Shown here piece by piece: positions 1-12,415 of a stretch of DNA of 64,000 nucleotides. Where the stretch lies: positions 26,795,785 to 26,859,784 of the forward strand of contig OZ038452.1 of the NCBI GenBank assembly GCA_964036195.1, read 5' to 3'. Source of the DNA: Sphaerolaimus hirsutus (taxonomy: Eukaryota; Nematoda; Chromadorea; Monhysterida; Sphaerolaimidae). The translations under genes were made by a program, and so were the position numbers. The notes beneath the pieces are model-generated. The model saw only the letters and a program-made list of their open reading frames with translations, did not search any database and was not told where the DNA came from. How positions within the stretch are numbered: the stretch's first letter is position 1; each line of letters begins with the position of its first letter.

Positions 1-1680
1 GCCACTTTGAATACCCAACCCCCTTCCAAAAACTGAACCTTGAATAACACCCCTTTGAATAAATCTCTCCTCATTGAGTAATTCCTTGCTTGAGTAAGAT
101 GTGATTGAGATTGATTGGTCTTTGGTTGTTTTTTGTGTGCACGATTCCTGCGTGGTACTTGCAGACAGTGCAAAGAAGTTGTAACTTACATCTCTCTTTG
201 CCAAAATTGATAGAGCTACTGTATTTACTCCATTGTTTCCCTCTCTAACTCCCCCCTGTTAGCTGAGTGTAGAAAAAATAAAAAATACCCACTCCCTCTA
301 AAAAAACCCCACTCCCTGATAGAACTCGTCTCCGATTGATGTCTATGAAAACATTTATGGAAAAAAATATGTTATGTTTGTTTTCTTTTTAGTCATATAT
401 TCTTTTGTCAGTATTATGGGGCTATTTACAGCAGCCCTTATGAGGGGACGGTCCCAGGTGGAAAATAATTGTTTTCAAAAGTCAATAATTTGTGTGTATG
501 GCTTGTATGCATATTAATTATGTTTATCATCACAAAATTTGCATTTGCAAAATTTCTTCAAGATGGTTACATGCGCTGATGTAACATCGTTGGGAGGGTG
601 TATAGAAATTTTTCAATTTGTCTCAATTTTTGTGTGTTTACTTTGATTTGTCTCAATGTGCTTACTTATTCATTTAGTGAGTACGCATGCCAAATTTCAG
701 CTCAGAGCAGTTAGCGGTTCTTATTTTTTAATGCTTTTATTTTTATCAACCACTGTATTTTTGTATAGTGAATGAAATCCCACATGGGACCGGTCCCTGG
801 TGACAACAGAAAGTTCCCCGACGCAGTCCAAACATCCCTGGTGAGAAATTTTTTTCATAAACAAATAATTTTGGTCCCTCATAAGTACCACACATTTTTG
901 TGTGGCACTATGACCGAATGGACTGTGTAAGGGACCAAAATTATTTGTTTATGAAACAAATTTCTCACCAGGGATGTTTGGACTGCGTCTGGGACCTTTC
1001 TGTTCTCACCAGGGACCAGTCCCCAGTGGGATTTTGTTCGCTATACAAAAATACAGTGATTGACAAAAATAAAAAATTTTTAAAATAAGAACCGCTAACT
1101 GCTCTGAGCTGAAGTTTGGCATGCGTACTCAGTAAATGAAGGAGTAAACACATGCCAAAATTGAGACAAATCAAAAAAATTCTATTCACACTCCCAAAGA
1201 ATATGCGTCAGCGCGTGTAACCATCTCGACCGGTCCCTTATAAGGGCTGCTGTAAATAGCCCCATAATACTGACAAAAGAATATATGACTAAAAAGAAAA
1301 CAAACATAACATATTTTTTTCCATGAATGTTTTCATAGACATCAATCAGAGGTGAGTTTTATCAGGGAGTGGGTATTTTTAGAGGGAGCGGGTATTTTTT
1401 CTTTTTTCTACACTTAGCTAACAGGGGGAATTAGAGAGGAAAACAATGGAGTAAATACAGTAGCTCTATCAATTTTTGCAAAGAGAGATGTAAGTTACAA
1501 CTTCTTTGCACTGTCTGCAAGTACCATGCAGGAATTGTGCACAAAATAAACCAACCAAGGACTAATCAATCTCAATCACATCTTACTCAAGCAAGGAATT
1601 ACTCTATGAGGCAAGATTTATTCAAGGGGTGTTATTCAAGGCTCAGTTTTTTGAAGGGGGTGGGGGTATTCAAAGTGGGA
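1..1680. repeat. Giant fold-back repeat, left end outside the window
   Basis: Bases 1-890 pair as an inverted repeat with about 895-1680. For example TAACTTACATCTCTCTTTGC near 182 matches the reverse complement near 1480. The centre is ACACATTTTTGTGT at about 890-905. Frames inside are incidental. Confidence 0.8.
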
Positions 1681-1929
1681 ATTATTCAATTTGAACTATT
1701 TTATCTAAGGGATAGATTTATTCAAGGGGCATTATTCAAGGCCAACTTTATAGAGGAGTTATTTGAGGGAGGTTATTCAATGTTCAGTTTTTCAGGTGGG
1801 GGTGGGGGTATTCAAAGTGGAATTTATTGAGGGCTCAATTGAGTAGCTGTTTCAATTTTGACAATGAAACATGTAGGTTAAAGTTTTCTGCACTTTGTAA
1901 AAGTACCATGCAGAAACCATGTGCCTAGT

Positions 1930-2095
1930 GATGGAAAAAGCGCCAGGTTTTAAGCGCCAAGCGCCAAAAGCACCATGGCGCTTTTCCTGACCATGGCGCC
2001 AAGCGCCAATGGAGCCAGAGCGTTTTAGCGCCAAGCGCCAATGGCACTAGGAGGGTATGGCGCCAAGCACCAATGGTGCCAACTGCCAGCGCCAA
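1930..2095. repeat. GCGCCA hairpin array, copy 1
   Basis: Starts TAGTGATGGAAAAAGCGCC, then GCGCCAAGCGCCAAAAGC and CCATGGCGCTTTTCC, many short self-complementary units. Confidence 0.75.
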
Positions 2096-2433
2096 AGTCA
2101 AAATGTGGTTTTATTAAGTGGCACAATGTCCCAAACAGTATTTTCAGCTATCAATCCCTGGGAGGAGTGATGTGCTATCTACCGAACCCCTGAGAGGAAC
2201 AAAATCCTGGATACCCCTGACTCAGATGATAACCATAATGTAAAGATAAGTGTCCAAATACATTTAAAATATAGATCACATAATAATCCTTGTCCTAATG
2301 TAACTCAGTCATTTTTTTACATGTGTTCTGCATAAGACAGATCACAAAATACAGTTAATTTACATCCTCTTTACACTCATTTTGGGTCTGGGTATTTCCA
2401 GAGGGTATTATTTCCCCAGCTTACTCAGACCTG

Positions 2434-2760
2434 GTGGCAGTCCCAAGCCTTGTTAAGTAAAGTGTCAAATGTAAAATCAGTCAAATGCAAGGTAAAATGT
2501 CAATTGTCATGAAAAGTATCAGATGTAAAGTCAAATCTAAAGTCAAGTCTCAACTGTGTATCAAAATCTTACTTTTGTATCCAAATCTTATTTTCCATAT
2601 AACTACATGAATTATTATTTGGATACAGAAAATAAGATTTGAATACTCAATTGACCCTTTACTTTACATTTGACACTTTGCATGACAATGGACACTTTAC
2701 TTTGCATTTGACTTTACATATGACACTTTACATTATACTTTACAGGGTTTGGGACCACCC
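2434..2760. mobile_element. CWG-TIR element, intergenic
   Basis: Starts GTGGCAGTCCCAAGCCTTG and ends ACAGGGTTTGGGACCACCC. Flanks CTG (2431-2433) and CTC (2761-2763). Interior of TGTAAAGTC/GACTTTACA-type inverted repeats. Confidence 0.7.
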
Positions 2761-3095
2761 CTCAGTATTTTTCATGTTGCCCCCTGGATGTGTTTCATAT
2801 TTCATATATGGTGTATTCCCCCTTGAATAGCCCCGCCCCCTCAGAAACGTCTGACAAAAAACATTCCCGGGGAATTGCTCACCTATATATGGTATTTTTG
2901 AAATTATGTTGAGTATACCATAATTCAGCAAAATTAATTCCGTTTTCTTGAAAATTCATGAATTAGATTGTTGATTTATCTGCATTATTGAATTTTGTAT
3001 AATCATGGCTGGCGCTTTTTGGTGCCATTTGTGATGAAGCCACTGAAGTTAGCGACCTCTGCCACCGATTCCAGCAACTCCAAGACTGTATTGAG

Positions 3096-3667
3096 TAGGG
3101 TGTCAACGAAAACTTTTTGGCGGAAAACGGAAACGGAAACGGAAAAAATTTTGCACTTGCCGGAAAACGGAAACGGAAACGGAAAAAATCTTGCACCTGC
3201 CGGAAAACGGAAAACGGAAAAATGAAAGGCCGGAAAACGGAAACGGAAACGGAAAAATTTTGCTGAAATTATGCCGGAAACGGAAAAAATTTGCTGAAAT
3301 TTTGCCGGAAACGGGAAAAAAATTGCAGAAATTTATCCAGAAATAAAAAAATTGCAGAAATCTTGCTAGAAATAGAAACAATTCACATAATTGAGAACCT
3401 GCATGCATGTTTACCAGTTTGGCTGAAACAGAAAACAGAGAATTGAGCCAGAAAATGAAAAAAAGTTGGAAAAACAGACAATTGAGCCGGAAAACGGAAA
3501 AAAGGCGGAAAAACTTAAATTTTAGCCGGAAAACGGAAAATGAGCCGGAAAAACGGAAACGGAAACGGAAAAAAAATTTAGCAGCCGGAAAACGGAAACG
3601 GAAACGGAAAAAAATTTGCCTGCGGAAAGCGGAAACGGAAAACGGAAAACGGAAAGTTGACACCCTA
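3096..3667 (+). mobile_element. hAT-like MITE filled with GGAAACGG repeats
   Basis: TIR TAGGGTGTCAAC with a perfect 8-bp target duplication GTATTGAG (3088-3095, 3668-3675). The interior is degenerate CGGAAAACGGAAACGG tandems. The long open frames through it are products of the repeat. Confidence 0.88.
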
Positions 3668-4230
3668 GTATTGAGTGACGGTCTTTAGAGTGGTTGGATT
3701 TTCCTTGTAGCCAAACGTTCACTTGCCAGCAGCCAATTATGTTTATTTTGTTGTTGTGTGTTGAAAGAGGTGTTCAAAGTTGTTTCACGTACTTTATTGT
3801 AGATCAGATGCAGCATGAAATACAAAAGCGCAAAGTTAGCAAGCTTCCTAGTCAAAGTTTCTATTGCTAACTTATTTATTCCAAACTCAGGGTCAAAAGA
3901 CTGAAGTAAAAGCTTCCAAAGTTGCAGAAACACGGCAATTTGTATAGAAAACTTGGCTACAATAATTTACTAAATACAATGCACAAATAGGATACATATA
4001 GCCTAAACTGTTGGCTTATGCAGCGCGCGTACACATTCAAACAAGTATGGTAAAGAAATACAGAATACAAATTGGGCGAGAAAGAAACAATTAATCTTGC
4101 GGGGCGCTAAGTTGGCAAACTCAGGCGAGTTACTAATCTATTCCAATTTGTCAGAAAACATTGACGCAGTTTGGAAACTAATTTGATAGAGTTAGAAACT
4201 GTAAATAGTGTTGTAAACTGTTCCTAAATA

Positions 4231-5698
4231 AACACCTTCCCGATCAAGTCTGGCCCCCCATTTTTTATTTTACTTCTGACGTCCTATCTCCAGTTCTAGG
4301 ACGCGCCAGAAGCTGAAACTTGGGGTAGATATTGGCGCAACCCCCCTCTACTTCACATAAATTGGAGGGGTCGTGGCGACCCCCTTCAGGGTGGGTCACC
4401 CTAAGTGCAAAAAATTTCTTGACTTTTTAGTGTCCCACACAGGTCCGGCCCCCACTGACTTCTTGCACTGCGGGTGCCGTACCTCCAGCTGTGGGAGGGG
4501 TAAAAATCTACAATTTTGGGGATGTGTCGCCAACACCCATCCCCTACTATACACTGGCCAGGCGGTTTTTGGCAACTCACCACAGTGTGGGGTGCAGCAT
4601 TCAAAATTTATCAAAACATTACTGTCCCACACAGGTCCAGCAGCCAATCGAATAAAAAAAATAAACACTTTTGTGTTGTTTTAACACTAAAGTGCTTGAT
4701 AATGTCAAATGAGCATTAAATATCCTCTATAAATATCTTATCCCACCGAAAACTGCCCACCACATGAACCAATCCCCTAAAGTGGCTGACAAAAAATCAC
4801 TTTTTACAACTTTTTTATTAGGCACTTGAACAGTTGGTTTACAATATTTTATAGAGGAGGGTTAAGGTTTTAAGTTGTGTAAAAAACCTTAGCTCCAAAA
4901 AGCTTTCATAAGAAAATTTGCTTGGGGTAAATTTAAAATTGTAAATTTTACTTATTTTTGTTCTTGCAATGATCTTATTTTTTCAATTCAAAATTCACCC
5001 CAAGCAAATTTTCTTATGAAGGCATTTTGGAGGTAAGGTTTTTTACACAACTTGAAACCTTGAACTCTCCTCTAAAAATTATTGTAAACCAGCAGTTCAA
5101 GTGTCTAATAAGAAAGTTGTAAAAAGTGATTTTTCGTCAGCCACTGGAGGGATGGGTTCATGTGGTAGGCGGTTTTTGGTGGGATACGATATTTATAGAG
5201 GATATTTCATGCTTATTTGACATTATCAATCACTTTAGTGTTGAAACAACACAAAAGTGCTTATTTTTTAAAATTCAATTGGGTACTGGACCTGTGTGGG
5301 ACAGTAATGTTTTGATAAATTTTGGATGCTGCACCCCACACTGTGGTGAGCTGCCAAAAACCGCCTGGCCAGTGTAAAGTAGGGGAGGGGTGTTGGTGAC
5401 ACATCCCCAAAATTTTAGATTTATATCTGTCCCACAGCTGGAGGTACAGCACCCGCAGTGCAAGAAATCAGTGGGGGCTGGACCTGTGTGGGACACTAAA
5501 AAAGCCACAAAAATTTTTTGCACTTAGGGTGACCCACACTGTAGGGGGTCGCCGCGACCCCTCCAATTCAAGCAAAGTAGAGGGGGGTTGCGCCAATATC
5601 TACCCCAAGTTTCAGCTTCTGGCATGTCCTAGAACTGGAGATAGGACGTCAGAAGTAAAATAAATAATGGGGGGGCCGGACTTGATCGGGAAGGTGTT
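4231..5698. repeat. Giant fold-back MITE, 1.47 kb
   Basis: Ends AACACCTTCCCGATCAAGTC and its reverse complement, then about 700-bp arms meeting near 4960-4985. Divergence between the arms is low. I found no certain target duplication. Mirror-image frames (about 4373-4684 and 5275-5523) follow from the symmetry. Confidence 0.82.
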
Positions 5699-6380
5699 TG
5701 TAAGCAGAGCAGGGTATGAATTAAGTATAATAATCACTTCATAAAAATGTGTATTTGATAGTTGAGCAAATTGGGGTTTAATGAGGTAAATGAATGTCAT
5801 AGTTGAAATTGGCATGAGATTCCATATATAAAACATGTCAAATATATATGTGAATAGAGTATTGCGAAGTTCATTGAATATGTCTATGCCAAGGACTATG
5901 TAAAGTATATGCTAGTCAAATATGCAGGGCACCATATTTCTCTATTAGGATGCTCGTTCAAAGAAGGTATGTAAAGTAAAGTAAAGAAAATATATTATAA
6001 CAAGGTTTGATGCTTCCATTTTACATGTAAACCATACAAATGTATATACATAATAATAACCAGAAAATTATGGCGAGTCGAATGAGCCTAATTTTATATC
6101 CATAAACCTAATTATAACATAATTGACCTTTAAACCTGAATATTCTCAATAATCCTACAATAACTTATAAGACACTTTCTTACTCAAATATTTTCCATGG
6201 AGAAATAATATAGTGTATGAAAACTGAAGATTAGTTGTGGTAAAATAATATAGTGCATGAATAGAAATAGTTTGTGCGGATAAATTACACAGTGCATGAA
6301 ATAAATATGGACAAATTACTCCTAATTGTTATTTCTCTGTATTCTCTATCCATCCATTCCACTACGGTCAACACACCATT
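5699..6380. other. AT-rich sequence, no feature seen
   Basis: Low-complexity AT-rich DNA with short GTAAAGTA and ATAATATAGTG repeats. No open frame with coding character. Confidence 0.5.
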
Positions 6381-6387
6381 TTAAATG

Positions 6388-6583
6388 CTGGCGCCAGGCG
6401 CCAATAGCGCCACCAGAAAATGGCGCCAAGTGCCAAAAGCACCATGGCGCTTTCTCAGATGCCGGCGCCAAGCGCCAATGGCGCCAGAGCATTTTAGCGC
6501 CAAGTGCCAAAAGCGCCATGGCGCTTTTTGCTTTGGTGCTAGCGCCAGGCGCCAAAAGCGCCATAGCGCTTTTCCATCACTAC
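6388..6583. repeat. GCGCCA hairpin array, copy 2
   Basis: Same units; ends GCGCTTTTCCATCACTA, the reverse complement of the copy 1 start. Confidence 0.75.
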
Positions 6584-6925
6584 ATGTGCCTATTATGTTG
6601 GAGCAGAGTAAAACACATGCAAACATCAAATGCTCCACTTGATTAATCGAACATTGACTACTCAATCGCATCAATGTGAACTTTTTCAATTTACAAGTGT
6701 GTCCCATTGCAAAATACAGTTTATGCCACAATAAATACCCCATTGTAAAAAACAATTGTAAGAATAATCTGTCACTTACATAGCCATTTAAAGTAATTAT
6801 TGCTGTGCACCACAGATCATCATAAATCACAATCTCAATCATTTGGAGATCAAAAAATGTTTCTGCAGGCCATATGCAAAAATATAATAGTGTGTAAACT
6901 AGAAATGGGCATAGACCACATGCTG

Positions 6926-7294
6926 GGGGCACTCCCAGACCCTTTAAAAGACCCTGTAAAGTGTCAAAGACCCTGTAAAATGTCATGTGTCATGTAAAAC
7001 CCTGTAAAGCATCATGTGTCATGTAAAAGACCCAGTTAGTTGTCAAATGTCATGTAAGAGACCCTGTAAAGTACCATGTGTATCCAAATCTTATGTTTTT
7101 GTATCCAAATCTTATGTTTTTGTATCCAAATCTTATGTGAATGGTAAGATTTGGATACAAAAACATAAGATTTGGATATGATAAGAAAAGATTTGGATAC
7201 ACATGACACTTTACAGGGTATTTTACATCACACATGACATTTTACAGGGTTTTTGACACTTTTCAGGGTCTTTTACAGGGTCTAGGAATGGCAG
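6926..7294. mobile_element. CWG-TIR element, intergenic (CTG target)
   Basis: Starts GGGGCACTCCCAGACCC and ends GGTCTAGGAATGGCAG. CTG at 6923-6925 and 7295-7297, perfect. Interior of CCTGTAAAGTGTCA-type repeats and a short TCCAAATCTTATG tandem. Confidence 0.78.
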
Positions 7295-7297
7295 CTG

Positions 7298-9239
7298 AGA
7301 ATCAGAACATAAATATGGAAGCTCCAGGTGATTATGATCATTTTAAGTATTTATTGGTGAAAATCGGTTGAGAAATGGCTGAGATATTGAGTTCTGAAAT
7401 TGCATGCATTTTCATTCAACTGGATCAAATCAGCATATGAAATTTACACATCACTAATCCAACCACAAAAAATTGAATCTGCACGCTGTCCTGGTGATTT
7501 TAAGTGTTGACCAATCCAAAACAGCCCATAAATGACCAACTTTTTAAGCTTCAAAATCAATGTCCAGATTAGGCATACAAAATGAACACCTTTGTATAGA
7601 CCCCCCTTATCTCAGGACTGGGGGATTATTTGAGCAAACAATAATTTTTGGTCATAGCCCAGACCCCAAACCCCAACATACTTTAATGACATCAAAATCG
7701 GCCAATGTACAACAGCATGTAAAAAGTCCCTGGACAGTGTTTGCCGTTCGCTATGGTCATAAAATCGTAACACGTTAATATATAAGGTGTTTTGAGTTTT
7801 CATCCAAAATTTCACCCATCTAGCTCCACCCACTGCGGAACTGTGGGGGTTACAATTTCGGTCATTTTGTACTGATGTACACATGGTGCTCTAGCTCAAC
7901 GCTGCTTTAAGTTGTGATCATGAAACTTTGGCTAGTGTAAGCCACCAGTGTTGGCAATGTGCCAGCACTAAACAACATTATCTATGATATCATCAGCCTA
8001 TATCATCATTTTGCATGCACACTGCTGTTGAACACAGGTAATGTGTCCAGTACAGATTAGTAATGAAACACAAATGAAATTCAATTGACATAATTATTTA
8101 CTGCACACTTCAAAACAACATTAAAATCACTGCAAAAGAATATGATCTCAGATGATTACCAAAACATCCATCACAGTTCCCACGTTTCTTGCACATCACC
8201 CTGATTTGCATATTAATTTTAATAAACTTATCCATAAGTTTTCCATAACTTATTTGTGTGCGGATCCAAAGGTGATCCACCAGTTGATCACATTTTTTCA
8301 TTCGAATGACGATCATGACGAATGGACCTTGTAATGTCCAAAAATTCTCTGTGTACTGAAAAAATAACTGATAAAAATACTGACAAAAACCACAAAGCAT
8401 CAAAAAGTGCCATAAATTTTCGTGTGGTACTGGGGTAGTGATGTAAAAAGCGCCGGAGTGTTGGCGCCAAACGCCAAAAGCGCCATGGCGCTTTTCCATG
8501 TCCGGCGCCAAGCGCCAATGGCGCCAGACGATTTTAGCGCCAAGCGCCAATAGCGCCAGCGCCAAGAATTTGTTGGCCGATTTCTGATTATGTATTTACA
8601 TGTATTTTGTATATGGATTGAACTGGATGCTAAACACACAAAGCTGTTCCTCCATTTGTTGAACGATACATGAAAATTTGTGCACCAAATTTACCCGCAG
8701 TGAGGGATATAAGCAAAGTATAAAAGTATACCGTGAAGGACGTTTTGGTTTTTGCCCAGTTCTGATAAGCATCCCAAAAATGAGCACCTTTCAGAAGATA
8801 TAATTTATGAAAATTGTGAAAATCTCTGAAAAGCTCCAAAAAATGTTATTTACCTATCTGGAAAAACCTACAACATTTATGAGTAGCGAAATTTGGGAAT
8901 TTTATTTTTCTTATAATTGAAACATATAAATCTCCAACATTTTTTACATTCCTTAATGTGATAAGCATTGATTTTTTGAGCAGTATAGGATTTTTTATTT
9001 TTACACTTTGGCCAGTATTTTCCAGAGACATTGAATTATAGTTTCTATTTGAGAGAATTTTGGGGTGAATTACCTAAGTTTCAATGGATGAAATCTGCTA
9101 TTTATTTATCAATGGAAAACGGATATGTGATGAACCATAACTGTTAGGTGAATCCGAATATATTTGATTGAACAAAAAACAACAATTATTTCATATTTTG
9201 ATGGCATATTTGATGCCATCCGTCGAAAATGTACATAGA
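7298..9239. other. Gene-free unique-looking sequence around GCGCCA copy 3
   Basis: No frame shows coding character or splice-linked exons. It may be the body of further unassigned MITEs. 8436-8567 is listed apart. Confidence 0.45.
8436..8567. repeat. GCGCCA hairpin array, copy 3
   Basis: Starts TAGTGATGTAAAAAGCGCC; shorter, same units. Confidence 0.72.
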
Positions 9240-9242
9240 TGG

Positions 9243-9397
9243 TATGGCGCTTTTCTGGCGCTTTTAAAAGTGTTAGCGCCAAAGCGCCAATGGCGCCACG
9301 GCAAAAAGGCGCCAAAAGCGCCATGGCGCTTTTTGGTTTGGCGCTAGCGCCAGGTCCCAGCGCCAGGCGCCAGCGCCATGGCGCTTTTACATCACTA
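9243..9397. repeat. GCGCCA hairpin array, copy 4
   Basis: Same units; ends GCGCTTTTACATCACTA. Confidence 0.72.
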
Positions 9398-9402
9398 TAC
9401 TG

Positions 9403-9660
9403 GGGCCAAACGACCCCGGTCGGGGACCAAAATTTGTTGTATACCGAAAAAAAAATTTCTCACCGGGGTCGTTTGGCCCCGACCGGGGACAATAACCACA
9501 AAGCACCAAAAAGTGCCATAAATTTTTGTGTGGTACCGGGGCCAAACGACCCCGGTCGGGGACCAAAATTTGTTGTATACTGAAAAAAAAATTTTCTTAC
9601 CGGGGTCGTTTGGCCCCGACAGGGGACCTTTCGATATTGCCGGGGACCGGACCCCGGCAA
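9403..9660. repeat. GGGGCCAAACGACCCCGGTC inverted-repeat cluster
   Basis: Four GGCCAAACGACCCCGGTC or reverse-complement blocks surround GGGACCAAAATTTGTTGTAT. It is related to the centre of the 1-1680 fold-back (GGGACCAAAATTATTTGT). Confidence 0.6.
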
Positions 9661-10410
9661 GATTACATGCACTATAGAAGAATACAGTGATTAACAAAAA
9701 TAATAGCGTTAAAAAAATAAGAACCGCTTATCGCCCTGAGCTGAAATTTTGCATGCACACTCACTACATGCAGGAGTACGTGCATGCAAAAATTCAGACA
9801 AATCGAACAAAAATTTGACACTCCCGCAACGAAAATACATCAGAGCATGTAACCATCTTGCGAAAATTTTGTGCATGCTAATTTGGTGATAATTCACCTA
9901 ATCAACATGCAAAAAACCCATGGACACCAATTATCAACTTTTGAAAAAATTTATTTTTTGCCGGGTCCCGGTCCCCGGCCGGGACCTGTGTAAATAGCCA
10001 AAAAAATGTGAAAAAAATACATAAAAATCGATTTTTTTCAAAAGATTCAAAAAGACTTTTCAAATTTTTTAGGTAATTCGAGGCATTGATATGTATCGAT
10101 ATGTTCATTGATATGTTCAACGTTCTAAATCAATTAACAATTGACTGGCCGTGTGTCTGAGCTGTAATAAAGACGGAAAACGTTGAGTTCCGGGTTCAAT
10201 TAAGTTTTGAATAAAAATTTTTCCAAAAAATTCAAAAACTACTTTAAAAAATTCGAAAACTACCCAAAAAAATTCGAAAACTACCAAAAAATTCGAAAAC
10301 TACCAAAAAAGTCGAAAATTCGAAAACTAAATTCAAAAATTCGATAACTGTTTTGGGGGTTTTCGGCTACACACTCTAGTTTGCACCGTGACTTGGTGAA
10401 AACTCAAATA

Positions 10411-10797
10411 CCGTATTTCCTCGAAATATCCCCCCTCGAAATACCCCGCTCGAAATACCTCCCTCAAAATGGACACTATGAATTTATAAACACTTACTCG
10501 AAATACCCCCCCCCCCCCAATTTAGTGTATAGAGAACGTAAATGACTGTGTAAATAAATATGTTGGAACATGGTTTATACCGTCTACGTACTGATATAAG
10601 TCTATACAGTCTTAAACATGGTGGTTTTTGTTGCATTTTTCGATGTCTGTGTATGTTACAAACAACTATTTAGTACTGGGATTTCAAAAAAATTCTGGCG
10701 AAATAATAAACCCCCTTGAAATATCCCCCTCGCTTAACTGCCCTCAAAATTTCCACTCTTAAAAAATAAACCCCGGGGGTAATATGAGGATATACGG
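10411..10797. mobile_element. CCGTATT MITE (TA target, mariner-like)
   Basis: Ends CCGTATTTCCTCGAAATA and ATATACGG, flanked by TA on both sides (10409-10410, 10798-10799). Confidence 0.7.
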
Positions 10798-11560
10798 TAG
10801 CGAGATGTTGCCGTCCAGAGTACAATTATTGTATGCCATATGTAACGATGGCAAACCTGCCAGAAAAAAGTATTTAAATTTTTAAGTGTTCTTTCTAAAT
10901 TGAATTTTCGAATTTTTGAATTTTTCCCCAAATTAATTTTCGAATTTCGAATTTAATTTTCGAATTTTCAAATCTTTTTTTGGCAATTTTCGAATTTTTT
11001 AAGAAAGATATGGAATTTGAAGCTTAAAACACAGTATTTGGACTGTTTTCATGTTTTCCTTTAAACCTTAATTTCACTGTAATGAAGCATGGCATGCCAA
11101 TTTCACTTCACTTTAACATAACAAATGGTAGAAACACTTATGTGGATCAGTTTGCACCATTTTCGCTGGGGCTGAATGCTTTCCAAAAAACATTTGTGTG
11201 ACTGCCCCTCGGAAGACCCGCGAGAGATTTTTTGATTGACCAGCGTCTGTATCCGCGGAAGTAGAGCGCCGCGGTTCTAATTGTTTGAGCAGCTCCATTC
11301 CTAAACGGATGTGATGGGGTCAATGATGGAAAAAACACAGAAATTGAACACAGAAACTCATTGAGTTTCTGTGTTTTTGTTTTACACAGAAACACGGAAA
11401 CTCATAAATTTTGAAAAACTCAAAACTCAAATGAGTTATTTTTGGAGAACACAGAAACACAGAAACACGGAAACACAGAAAAGTTTTTTGAGTTTTTGTG
11501 TTTTTTTCAGCGAAGCGGTTGAATGCACATTAATTCAGTTAAACTAAACAAAATAAGATA

Positions 11561-11981
11561 CCGTATTACCTCGAAATACCCCCAGGGGGTTTATTATTTC
11601 GCCAGCAAAATTTGAGGGGGGGATAATTCGAGGGGGGGTTTATTCGAGGGGGGGGTCTATTATTTCGCCAAAAATTTTCGGAAATTCCCCATACGCAGAC
11701 GTAGAAAAATCGAACAATCACATAGATTTATATGTGTTTATAGGCATATATTACTGTATATACACAAAAACCATTCCCTAACGTCACTTAATCATCAGTT
11801 TTAACGTTTGTTCTGCATAGTACAGATTACAAACTGCGGTATTGTCATGTACGTTCACGTTACACCTAATTTTAGGGGGGTATTTCGAGGGGGGGTTTAT
11901 TATTTCCTCAGCCGAAATTTAGGGGGGGTATTTCGAGGGGGGGGTTAATTCAAGGGGGGGGGATAATTCGAGGTAATACGG
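11561..11981. mobile_element. CCGTATT MITE (TA target)
   Basis: Ends CCGTATTACCTCGAAATACC and TTCGAGGTAATACGG; TA on both sides. G-rich interior tracts. Confidence 0.78.
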
Positions 11982-12109
11982 TATGCATGTAAAGTATGTA
12001 AATATGTACATAATGTATTCACATTTTATAATGGTACAAAAAAGAAATTAAAGATGGCATGCACATCTCATGGTGGATTTGACAATTTAAGTTTCGACAT
12101 TTAAGTATA

Positions 12110-12415
12110 CCTTATTACCTCAAATTAACCCCTGCAAAATGGGCTGATGAAATAATAACCCCCCCCCCCCCCCTGGGATGATGTACATCATGTATCCAAT
12201 GTAAATACATGGTGTATTTATTACTGCTAATTTGCATCGCAACTGCACAGACTGTACTAGGTTGTGTAGCTATCTACATGTTTATTTCAAATATATCCTG
12301 TTTGTATGCATTTATAACCTGTTTTGGGTATGTAAATGCCTACTATTTTCTATGATCCTTACAAAACTTTCTAACGAAATAATAAACCCTCATGGGGGTA
12401 TTTCGAGGTATTATG
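12110..12415. mobile_element. CCGTATT-family MITE, diverged
   Basis: Ends CCTTATTACCTCAAAT and TTTCGAGGTATTATG between TA dinucleotides. Confidence 0.6.

Noticed and set aside
3103-3688. Long open frames of Phe/Arg- or Lys/Glu-rich protein on both strands
   Set aside because: Translation of the GGAAACGG tandem inside a MITE with 8-bp duplications; the same frames recur at 29142-29420 and 30732-31052.
4373-5523. Mirror-image frames ending in TVPHRSS or VSHTGPA
   Set aside because: Produced by the two arms of the fold-back element, present on both strands with no protein family.
6381-6986. 201-aa minus-strand frame, with similar frames at 1852-2034, 8110-8639 and 19931-20281
   Set aside because: Ala/Arg/Trp-rich stretches (WRHWRLAP) are translations of the GCGCCA arrays.
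11130-11310. GC-richer segment as a possible exon or RNA gene
   Set aside because: No phase-compatible splice partners and no recognisable product or tRNA fold.
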